Source: an uncultured Oscillospiraceae bacterium
GTDB taxonomy: Bacteria > Bacillota > Clostridia > Oscillospirales > Oscillospiraceae
NCBI GenBank assembly: GCA_900754515.1
Contig: CAAEDD010000020.1
Location: 1 to 5,747, forward strand
DNA length: 5,747 bases
Direction: 5' to 3'
Shown here: positions 1-5,682 of the stretch, one piece after another
How positions within the stretch are numbered: position 1 is the stretch's first letter
How the letters are laid out: each line of letters begins with the position of its first letter
Translations under genes and position numbers: made by a program
Notes under the pieces: generated by a model
Databases searched by the model: none
Seen by the model: only the letters and a program-made list of their open reading frames with translations
Told to the model about the DNA's origin: nothing

Positions 1-59
1 CTCTGCTTAAAACAAAATATTTCCTACATAGGGGCTTTTTTGTACTGTCCGCACATTCT

Positions 60-85
60 GGGGCGGTCCAGTCAGTCCGGGGCGG
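60..85. repeat. Pair of GGGGCGG direct repeats
   Basis: The heptamer GGGGCGG occurs at 60-66 and again at 79-85, and the bases between them contain GTCC twice. A TCCGC/GCGGA inverted pair flanks this (48-52 and 83-87). It lies in the repeat-rich leader of the integrase gene, so it could be part of a recombinase or regulator binding region, but the repeats are short and could be chance. Confidence 0.3.
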
Positions 86-109
86 AAACTACAAACAAAA
101 AAGACGGCA

Positions 110-137
110 GTGCATAGGAGTTGCAGCTCCTATGCAC
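110..137. repeat. Perfect 11-bp inverted repeat (hairpin) in the integrase leader
   Basis: GTGCATAGGAG at 110-120 is the exact reverse complement of CTCCTATGCAC at 127-137, with a six-base loop (TTGCAG). No T-run follows, so it does not look like an intrinsic terminator. Its place upstream of an integrase suggests a protein-binding or recombination site, or an RNA structure in the leader. The hairpin is certain from the sequence; the role is inference. Confidence 0.7.
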
Positions 138-160
138 CTGCGAGGTGAGCGAGCACCTGC
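134..160. repeat. Direct repeat GCACCTGC x2 with two mutually exclusive hairpins
   Basis: GCACCTGC occurs at 134-141 and 153-160. Between them, AGGTG at 143-147 can pair with CACCT at 135-139 (three-base loop) or with CACCT at 154-158 (six-base loop). The first option also overlaps the right arm of the hairpin at 110-137. Such competition is typical of switching leaders and also of recombinase binding clusters; the sequence does not tell which applies here. Confidence 0.5.
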
Positions 161-242
161 ACAACGGCATAGCCGCACCGCCGGATAAATTATAACATTT
201 GCACGGCGGGCTTTCAACGGGAATTATGCGCAAATGTGCAGG
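156..242. repeat. Nested inverted repeats just upstream of the integrase start
   Basis: Three inverted pairs are interleaved here: CCTGCACA (156-163) with TGTGCAGG (235-242), CCGCCG (178-183) with CGGCGG (204-209), and ACATTTGC (195-202) with GCAAATGT (230-237). A further GCATTTG lies at 247-253. They fill the space between the upstream hairpins and the integrase ribosome site. They are plausible arm-type integrase or accessory-protein sites, or an operator over the integrase promoter. No attachment-site duplication could be found elsewhere in the window. Confidence 0.45.
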
Positions 243-258
243 ACCGGCATTTGTGTAT

Positions 259-265
259 AAGGAGG
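259..265 (+). promoter_or_regulatory. Ribosome binding site of the integrase gene
   Basis: AAGGAGG lies four bases before the ATG at 270. It is a near-perfect Shine-Dalgarno sequence and fixes that ATG as the start of the original full-length integrase. The internal ATG at 533, which opens the downstream fragment, has no comparable site. Confidence 0.8.
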
Positions 266-269
266 AACT

Positions 270-1318
270 ATGCCTGACTATATGAGTGCAGATGAGTTAA
301 GCAGCGATATGCAGCTGAAAGACTGGCTGAACTACTGGCTGGAAAACTATGTAAAGCCGGTAGCAAAGCCTTCGGCATATGAGCATTACAGGGACAACTG
401 CGAAAAGCACATAATACCTCGACTGGGCCAGTTAAGCCTGAACGAGATCACCCCAGAATACTGCAGAACTTTCTCAACCGGGAATCCAAAACCGGCAACC
501 TGCGCACCGGTGGACCTCTCTCCACCAAAAGCATGAGAAATATGCGTGTGGTTCTGGATGTTGCAATGAAGCAGGCGCTGGCCGAGGATATTATACATAG
601 CAACCCCGTGCCGCTGACCGTGATAAAATCCTGCCGGACAAAGAGACCTCAGATAATGACCGACGGTATGCAGGAGCAGCTGGAGCGATATCTGTTTGAA
701 GAGCCCAACGGCTTCCACCCGGCCATACTGTTGGCCTTGTATACCGGCTTGCGCAGGGGAGAGATATGCGCCCTGCGCTGGAAGAACTACAACGGAGAAA
801 CCGGGAGACTGAGTATACAGGAGACCGTACGCAGACTGAACAACTATGATGCAAAACCGGGAGAACCCAAGACCAAGCTGGTATTCAATGAAGTGAAAAC
901 TGAGTCCTCACAACGGGAGCTGACCATGCCTCCGGTGTTACGGGAGCTGTTGGAACGCCAAAGGCTTAAATTTGCCAAGGAGCACCGCATACCCACAGGG
1001 GAGGACTTCATCTTTTTCAGCAGGACAGGCGGGGTCATGGACCCGGATAATCTTCAGCATTATTTTTCAAGGCTGCTGAAGAAATTGGGGCTGGAACATG
1101 TAAAATTCCATGCCATACGTCATACTTTTGCTACCAGGGCAATTGAAAACGGAATAGACGTATCCACCGTATCCGGTATATTGGGGCATGCGGATGTTAC
1201 AACCACGACGCACTTCTATGTGCACCCCAGGGAGAAGGCCATGAGTCTGGCCATGCAGACCATAGCACCGATATATGAACCGGGGAAAAAGAATGACGAA
1301 CTGAGGAAAAGCGCATAG
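270..1318 (+). pseudogene. int: Tyrosine-type site-specific integrase, interrupted by a one-base frameshift
   Basis: This encodes a phage/transposon-type tyrosine recombinase, a DNA strand-exchange enzyme that would integrate or excise an element. The first frame runs from 270 to a stop at 534-536. Residues typical of the N-terminal SAM-like DNA-binding domain (KDWLNYWLENYVKP) hold until EITPEY at about 460. From 461 the family-like sequence continues in the next frame (LQNFLNRES, then TGG) to the stop at 1316-1318. Restoring one base at 460/461 gives a protein of about 349 residues, normal for this family. In restored numbering the catalytic set is complete: R162 (TGLRRGE), K210 (VKTESSQR), H281 and R284 (HAIRH), H307 (LGH) and nucleophile Y317 (HFY). 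The gene converges on the minus-strand pair and ends four bases from it. The break may be a true inactivating mutation or a sequencing or assembly error. Family assignment is very secure; loss of function is likely if the base is truly absent. Confidence 0.93.
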
Positions 1319-1322
1319 GCGG

Positions 1323-2783
1323 TCAGGAGCTTTTCTTCCTGCCTTCAGAGCGGTTTGCAGAGGCGATAACGGCGGCAGAGAAATCTCTCTGTATCCATAC
1401 TCGCTCAGCCTCTCTGAGGGCTACCGGCTGCGACATGGGTATAGCCTCTATGCTGTCGGCATCACCGGAGAGGATTTTTAACTTTATATTGTCGTTAGGA
1501 TAGTCACACCAGACATCCATTTCTTTTATGCCGCCGGCATTTGAGAAACCCGCCTCATCAACGTTTATCTCGGCATATGCCTGGTGTACCACAAGAGGTG
1601 CGGCACCAAAAGTGAAACTGAAGCCGTCAGATTCCAGCTTGTCGTAGTGCCGCCGGTTTAGTTTTTTCCATAAGGCCAGGAGCCGATCCGGATTTAAAAA
1701 ATCCGAACGCTGGTCGTCGGTAAAAATAAGGGTATGGCCCATTTCATACTTGATCTCTTCATCGTCCATACCACATATTCCTGCCAGGGCCGTGGCAAAA
1801 TTGCGCCTTAACAGATATGAGGTGGCAGCAGATTCTTGAAAGAGATTGTGGGACCGGAGTTCGCCGGACAGCTCGTCCAGCCGATGGCCGTCTATTTTGC
1901 ATTGCCACAGCACTTTTTTGCACAGCAGCATAAAGTCCCGGGGATTACAGCCTTCAGCGTATCCGTCTAAGCTCTCATTAAGGCAGAGGATGGGGAGCTT
2001 GTATATGTCCGTATCCGTATGACTAAGCCTGCTACTAATGTATTTAAAGCGCTTATCAAGGAGGACACACAGCTCGTAGGGAACGGGCAGCACCCTATAG
2101 GCGTTTGCCGTTTTCAGACGATAGCTGTGCTCGCTGCGTCTTCTTGCCTGGGAATAGATATACATACAGAAAAATCTGCTGCCGTTTACACTGACAGGTC
2201 TTATATCTCCGTAACTGAGGCCACAGCATTCACCGGGACGCAGTCCCATGTAAAACATTATGGCAACGCCAAGATAGAGACTATTGCTGAGTAAATTGCT
2301 TTTTACAATGTCCAGCAGCTTCAGCTCCTCAGGGATGGATAGAGACTTGGGAGTCCTTAGCTTCAGTCTGATGTTCTGATCTATGGCTTCATCCCTGGTC
2401 TTGGAGGGCTTCTTAATGCCGGTATCGGTGTTCCAGCCGGTACCCCAAAGAGGATTGAAAAAGATACCGTCGGAATATACTTGAGCGAAATAGCAGATGT
2501 CGTTAATTATTGACCTGATGCTTTTGAGAGTATTCTCCGAATATTTCCTCCTCTGGTGGGCGTTCATGGCCTCTATAGCCCTGCTGTAATCCGAATTTTC
2601 GGCGTCAATCAGCGACCGGGTGAGATAAGGCTCAAGTTTCACAATGTAATTTTCATAAGACTTCTTTGTTGTATTTTGCCAACCAAAGGCATCATAGAGC
2701 TCAAATCTGTATCTCCTAAAAAAAGCACAGGGGCTCAGCTGGAGGTCCTCGGAAGGAATGCTTATGTTAAGATCCTTTATCAT
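1323..2783 (-). CDS. Tyrosine-recombinase-family protein lacking an aligned catalytic Tyr (ORF B)
   Basis: This 486-residue protein has the layout of a tyrosine recombinase. A SAM-like core-binding region spans about 40-102 (KSYENYIVKLEPYL, then YSENTLKSIRSI), and a catalytic domain spans about 150-365. R182 (GLRPGE), K224 (RLKTANAYR), R326 (YLLRR) and H350 (MGH) match the catalytic Arg, Lys, second Arg and His. The usual His of the HxxR box is Tyr323. The nucleophilic Tyr, expected about 10 residues after H350, is absent; F362 (RSDF) is the nearest aromatic and the next Tyr is Y380. About 120 further residues form a C-terminal extension of unknown role. The gene overlaps the end of ORF A by 17 bases (2767-2783), suggesting one transcript and coupled translation. 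It uses GGAGG with an 11-base gap. An upstream in-frame stop fixes the ATG start. It may pair with ORF A, act as a non-cutting accessory factor, or use an unusual nucleophile. Confidence 0.85.
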   Translation of the reverse strand: MIKDLNISIPSEDLQLSPCAFFRRYRFELYDAFGWQNTTKKSYENYIVKLEPYLTRSLIDAENSDYSRAIEAMNAHQRRKYSENTLKSIRSIINDICYFAQVYSDGIFFNPLWGTGWNTDTGIKKPSKTRDEAIDQNIRLKLRTPKSLSIPEELKLLDIVKSNLLSNSLYLGVAIMFYMGLRPGECCGLSYGDIRPVSVNGSRFFCMYIYSQARRRSEHSYRLKTANAYRVLPVPYELCVLLDKRFKYISSRLSHTDTDIYKLPILCLNESLDGYAEGCNPRDFMLLCKKVLWQCKIDGHRLDELSGELRSHNLFQESAATSYLLRRNFATALAGICGMDDEEIKYEMGHTLIFTDDQRSDFLNPDRLLALWKKLNRRHYDKLESDGFSFTFGAAPLVVHQAYAEINVDEAGFSNAGGIKEMDVWCDYPNDNIKLKILSGDADSIEAIPMSQPVALREAERVWIQRDFSAAVIASANRSEGRKKSS

Positions 2784-4341
2784 TCTTTACGAAGCCTCCA
2801 CATATGACAGTCATTCCTCTTTCGGTGGAAAGGGCCAGCTCTGCCGGTTTGCTGAATCGCAGTTTAACTCCCGCTTTCCAATTTAGAGCGGCAGGGACGT
2901 TTAGCTGTTTTCGCACGAAGCGGTTATCAAGTTTGTACCATGGGTTTAGTTCGGACACGTTCATCATTGCCATTCCGTACTCCATTTGGGAAAGCATTCT
3001 AAGCTGCATGGTTGCGTTATTGTAATCGATATAATGGTCGGAGACGGTGTCGTCCGGGCTCAGACCGGCCAGATAGTTTATTTCCCCGCTCTGCATACCG
3101 CAGTGATATTTCCAGTAATATCTGCAGTTGAGCTTATATGACGACGGCTGGAAGCTGAGGTCTATTGAGCGGGTCCGGCCATTGGATTCCAGGACAAGAG
3201 AGTTTGTATCGCCTTTTGACAGTTTGCCCAGTTCCCCAGTGAGAACATCGGGAGATATGCGCTTGTTCCTTATGGTGAGGAGAGGAGCGTCAGGCTCACC
3301 GGCGCTTCTGTCCTTTGGCAGCCGGGCATAGATCTGAGAGGGTATCGGAACAAAGCGGTATTTGTTTATGTTGTTAAAGCGCACGAGACTGTATTTTTTA
3401 TCTACCTTACGGTATTCACGAATTATCTGCAGATTGTAGCGGCCGCTGTAGCCCGTAATGGGGCTTATATCCCCGCAGTTAAGACCGCTGACTTCGGAGG
3501 CGTCCAGCCCCAGAAAAACCATGAGAAGCAGACCGGTATGGACGGGGGTGGCGGCATCGGAAGTCAGGATACGGTAAATTTCCCGGCACTGCTCTATGGA
3601 CAGAGAGCGGGTACGCATATTGTCGGATATTTTTGCCCTGGTGCCCTTTGGAGGAGTAGATGCCTTTATCAGCAGATCCATAACGTGGGACGGGTTGATA
3701 TCATGTTCGCTTAGGTAAAGAGAAATGGCGTAGCGGACCATTTGAGTCCTGAGTTTCAAAGTGGACGTAGGACCGTTACTCTCTGCATTCGCATTTCCCG
3801 GACCTTTTGCAGAGGCTCTTACCTGTTTAATAAGCTGGTTGCAGGCTTCCACAAGCTCCTGCTCCTGGGCGCTGCAAAAAGAATCGAGCCGAAAAGCTCC
3901 GGCGTGCTGACAGATCAAGGCAAATTCTGATTGGCGTTCTTCATCAGTTCTGGAAGAGGTGTCAAGTATGGCTATTTCGTTGTATCTGTTCAGCCAAAAG
4001 ACGAAGAGCTCGTTATCATCAAGGTGGACTTCTTTCGTACCCCTCTTAAGTTCCTTTGTCTGAACGAGAGATAAACCGGCATTCAGCCCCAGAAGGTTTT
4101 TGATTGCCTGATTAATGATCGCAGGAGTAGGGTACTTCACGTCCGGCTTAGTGTTTGCCCGGATTGACTTTTTCGATGGTGGGTATTCTTTGTGCCACGG
4201 CTTTCCCACAGACTTCTTCAGCTCTGTACTATGCAGATAAAATCGAGCATAGTTGTAATACCCGTCGGTCTTTTTAAATTTAAGGTCGGACCTACGGACA
4301 GAGACGGAAAAGCGAAGGGTAAATCCTTCCCCCGCAACCAT
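2767..4341 (-). CDS. Diverged tyrosine-recombinase-like protein keeping Tyr but not the Arg/Lys/Arg/His set (ORF A)
   Basis: This 524-residue protein is the first gene of the minus-strand pair. After a basic N-terminal part (about 1-100), residues about 105-225 resemble a recombinase core-binding region (TSTLKLRTQMVRYAISLYL). A catalytic-like domain follows. It aligns with ORF B through GLxxxExxGLxxGDIxP (278-294) and NxYRxxPxP. The catalytic Arg position is D280 (GLDASE), the beta-hairpin Lys position is N323, the HxxR box reads Y402-KL-N405, and the GH box reads G426-L427. However, Y437 (SDHYID) lies exactly 10 residues after the GH position, as in the integrase at 270. About 87 residues follow, some resembling the end of ORF B (VKLRF versus IKLKI). 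No good ribosome site precedes the ATG: a perfect palindrome ends three bases upstream, and an in-frame stop lies within it. A 5' truncation is therefore possible. Cutting activity alone is unlikely; its role is unknown. Confidence 0.8.
   Translation of the reverse strand: MVAGEGFTLRFSVSVRRSDLKFKKTDGYYNYARFYLHSTELKKSVGKPWHKEYPPSKKSIRANTKPDVKYPTPAIINQAIKNLLGLNAGLSLVQTKELKRGTKEVHLDDNELFVFWLNRYNEIAILDTSSRTDEERQSEFALICQHAGAFRLDSFCSAQEQELVEACNQLIKQVRASAKGPGNANAESNGPTSTLKLRTQMVRYAISLYLSEHDINPSHVMDLLIKASTPPKGTRAKISDNMRTRSLSIEQCREIYRILTSDAATPVHTGLLLMVFLGLDASEVSGLNCGDISPITGYSGRYNLQIIREYRKVDKKYSLVRFNNINKYRFVPIPSQIYARLPKDRSAGEPDAPLLTIRNKRISPDVLTGELGKLSKGDTNSLVLESNGRTRSIDLSFQPSSYKLNCRYYWKYHCGMQSGEINYLAGLSPDDTVSDHYIDYNNATMQLRMLSQMEYGMAMMNVSELNPWYKLDNRFVRKQLNVPAALNWKAGVKLRFSKPAELALSTERGMTVICGGFVKNDKGS
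2795..2799 (-). promoter_or_regulatory. Ribosome binding site of ORF B inside the end of ORF A
   Basis: The minus strand reads GGAGG here, 11 bases before the ATG at 2783, within the last codons of ORF A. The gap is on the long side, which fits reinitiation or coupling as ribosomes finish ORF A at 2767. It supports the chosen start, because the frame upstream of that ATG is closed by TAA. Confidence 0.6.
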
Positions 4342-4344
4342 GAT

Positions 4345-4382
4345 AAGTTGACAGATTCCGAACGGAATCTGTCAACTTTTTT
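4345..4382 (+). terminator. 34-base perfect palindrome followed by six T (terminator-like; also directly upstream of ORF A)
   Basis: Sixteen bases at 4345-4360 (AAGTTGACAGATTCCG) are the exact reverse complement of 4363-4378, separated only by AA. A T-run at 4377-4382 follows on the plus strand, giving a textbook intrinsic terminator in that direction. No plus-strand gene ends nearby, since the preceding genes are on the minus strand. It could stop antisense read-through from the integrase. On the minus strand the same palindrome ends three bases before the ORF A start, where it could act as an operator, a translation-blocking hairpin, a recombinase site, or the edge of the inserted module. 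Both arms contain TTGACA, but no suitably spaced -10 box follows either. Confidence 0.75.
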
Positions 4383-4398
4383 ATATCCAAAAACAACA

Positions 4399-4426
4399 AA
4401 AAGCCGCAGGTTTTCCTGCGGCTTTT
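4399..4426. terminator. Bidirectional intrinsic terminator hairpin
   Basis: A 12-base stem (AAAAGCCGCAGG at 4399-4410 with CCTGCGGCTTTT at 4415-4426) encloses a TTTT loop. On the plus strand it ends in TTTT. On the minus strand it is followed by a longer T-rich tract interrupted by G. Together with the palindrome at 4345 it isolates the minus-strand pair from the regulator gene, so ORF A would need a promoter inside the short space between about 4399 and 4342, where I could not find a convincing one. Confidence 0.85.
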
Positions 4427-4516
4427 CTCCTTTGCTGCATAGAGGATATTTTAATGCACTTTCTGCTGAAAATGCAAACCGAGCAATCGTGAAACGGTAA
4501 TTCTATGATGCGTAGA

Positions 4517-4545
4517 TTGTGTTCAGAGAAATCATCCACTATAAT
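4517..4545 (+). promoter_or_regulatory. Sigma-70-type promoter of the membrane XRE regulator gene
   Basis: A perfect TATAAT at 4540-4545 is preceded, after 17 bases, by TTGTGT at 4517-4522, a partial match to TTGACA. It lies 24 bases before the start codon at 4570, leaving room for the GGGAGGTG ribosome site at 4555-4562. Spacing and the exact -10 box make this the best promoter in the window. Confidence 0.7.
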
Positions 4546-4569
4546 AAAACCAGCGGGAGGTGAGTAAAT

Positions 4570-5424
4570 ATGGATGCAAATGCAACAGGGCGCTTTATTG
4601 CAGAACTCCGAAAGCAAAAGGGATATACTCAAAAAGAATTGGCTGAAAAACTCATGGTGACAGATAAGGCTATCTCTCGGTGGGAAACCGGAAAAGGGCT
4701 TCCTGACACTTCCCTGCTAAAGCCGCTTGGGGACATTTTAGGCGTTTCGGTTGGGGAATTGCTGTCCGGGAAAAGGATAGAAGAGGCGGAGATGAAGAAT
4801 CAGGCGGATAAAATCATTCTGGAATCCCTCAATTATTACAAGCGTATGGCTTCATGCCTGGTCAGAGTAATTCTTTTCATTATTGGACTTGCCTTGATGA
4901 TTTCGCCTCTCTTTTTAGCAAGCCAAAGTTACATCTGGATATTGGGCATTGCTATTATGGCAACAGCGATACTCTGCAACTATATCGGAAAGAATGGGGA
5001 TCGAATGAAGGCAAGAAACAAAGTCTATTACATCGCTGCCATTGCGATGCAGTGTGTGGCATTGCTCTTGGAAATTTTGCCGATTGGCGCCGTTATGGTT
5101 TTTGCAACTGGTCCAAGCGAGCACTTCACAGAGGTATACTCATATTTCAGTTTTCTTCCGTTAGGCTATGCCAATTTCACACCTATGCTAACGGGAATTA
5201 TGACAATCGCAACAATCTTGTTTAGTGTAATCGCGATAGTCAGATTTGACAAATCTTCAAAAATCAAAAAAGCGGCTTTCATTTGCAGTGTTCTCTCTTT
5301 CCTTCTGTCAATCGTACCGCTGTTCCTGTTTGGCAAGGTTGGCATGACGTCAGCAAGTTACGCAGTTTCTGGGGCCATCTTCTTGTCAATCTGTTTGCAA
5401 GCTGTGGCAAATCGAAAAGAATGA
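4570..5424 (+). CDS. XRE-family regulator fused to a multi-pass membrane domain
   Basis: This 284-residue protein begins with an XRE/Cro-type helix-turn-helix domain (about 8-65; core TQKELAEKLMVTDKAISRWETG-like region at 20-41, ending VSVGELLSG). A short charged linker (about 67-90) leads into roughly six hydrophobic membrane segments near 93-117, 121-139, 152-178, 204-225, 235-255 and 261-279. Such proteins are found in Firmicutes and are taken to be membrane-held DNA-binding regulators, but the signal and target here are unknown. It has its own promoter (4517-4545) and a strong ribosome site, GGGAGGTG, seven bases before the ATG. Two hairpins separate it from ORF A. Codon use appears more A/T-rich than in the recombinase genes, suggesting a separate origin. 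It may control its own gene, neighbours beyond the window, or the recombinase module. The N-terminal domain call is firm; function is not. Confidence 0.9.
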   Translation: MDANATGRFIAELRKQKGYTQKELAEKLMVTDKAISRWETGKGLPDTSLLKPLGDILGVSVGELLSGKRIEEAEMKNQADKIILESLNYYKRMASCLVRVILFIIGLALMISPLFLASQSYIWILGIAIMATAILCNYIGKNGDRMKARNKVYYIAAIAMQCVALLLEILPIGAVMVFATGPSEHFTEVYSYFSFLPLGYANFTPMLTGIMTIATILFSVIAIVRFDKSSKIKKAAFICSVLSFLLSIVPLFLFGKVGMTSASYAVSGAIFLSICLQAVANRKE

Positions 5425-5485
5425 ACTTTATTGAACGTAAACTCATAAGGCTGCTTCAGAATTAGAAAAAATGTGCCATAGCTTT

Positions 5486-5515
5486 TTTGAGATTTCCCTC
5501 AAATATCTTTTTTGT
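5486..5515 (+). terminator. Weak terminator-like hairpin after the regulator gene
   Basis: TTTGAG (5486-5491) pairs with CTCAAA (5498-5503) across a six-base loop, and TATCTTTTTT follows. The stem is short and A/T-rich, so termination here would be partial at best. It lies about 60 bases after the regulator stop codon. Confidence 0.35.
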
Positions 5516-5527
5516 TAAGCCTTACCA

Positions 5528-5568
5528 CGTCGCCGCGGACGGCATATCGTTCGCGGTGACGATTTTTC
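5528..5568 (+). terminator. Strong hairpin with T-tract, likely terminator of the regulator transcript
   Basis: Bases 5528-5541 pair with 5548-5561 in a 14-base stem with two G-T wobbles and a six-base loop (GCATAT), followed by ATTTTTCTTT. This is the best plus-strand terminator candidate downstream of the regulator gene, although it lies about 100 bases from the stop codon. Confidence 0.6.
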
Positions 5569-5587
5569 TTTCAGAACAATCGTCACC
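5555..5587. repeat. Perfect 10-bp inverted repeat competing with the upstream hairpin
   Basis: GGTGACGATT (5555-5564) is the exact reverse complement of AATCGTCACC (5578-5587), with a 13-base loop. The left arm overlaps the right arm of the hairpin at 5528-5561, so only one can form at a time. Formation of this hairpin would break the terminator-type stem and hide its T-run, which is the arrangement of an attenuator. Overlapping inverted repeats are also seen in transfer origins. Confidence 0.55.
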
Positions 5588-5615
5588 TCTCGCTCATTCT
5601 GTCGCGGCTCCTTCC

Positions 5616-5648
5616 AAACACGAAGCCTTGCGCTTCGGGTTTGTTTTT
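5616..5648 (+). terminator. Hairpin followed by a T-rich stretch
   Basis: AAACACGAAGC (5616-5626) pairs with GCTTCGGGTTT (5632-5642), with one mismatch and a five-base loop, and is followed by GTTTTT. It has the form of an intrinsic terminator on the plus strand. No gene is seen ending just before it, so it may be structural or belong to a leader. Confidence 0.5.
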
Positions 5649-5682
5649 ATGAGACGGGAGATAAAGTCCGCTTTGCTCCGGC

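Noticed and set aside
200..227. Possible integrase promoter (TTGCAC, 16 bases, AATTAT)
   Set aside because: Both boxes are poor matches and fall within inverted repeats. TATAAC at 191-196 likewise has no -35 partner. I could not support a specific promoter.
455..536. Programmed -1 frameshifting to make the full integrase
   Set aside because: The change of frame indicated by family-like residues lies at 460/461, where there is no slippery heptamer. The only A-run (527-530) is four bases long, and frame 1 before it is not family-like, so a simple deletion is the better explanation.
4348..4375. TTGACA boxes in the palindrome arms as -35 promoter elements
   Set aside because: They are perfect -35 matches on each strand, but no -10 box lies 16-18 bases downstream of either one; they arise from the palindrome sequence.
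4434..4442. TGCATAG shared between the right flank (4436-4442) and the left leader (111-117) as element ends
   Set aside because: A seven-base match in repeat-rich sequence is expected by chance, and the flanking bases do not extend it.
4854..5225. 123-residue plus-strand open frame inside the regulator gene
   Set aside because: It is a shadow of the membrane regulator in another frame, with no ribosome site and no domain-like features.
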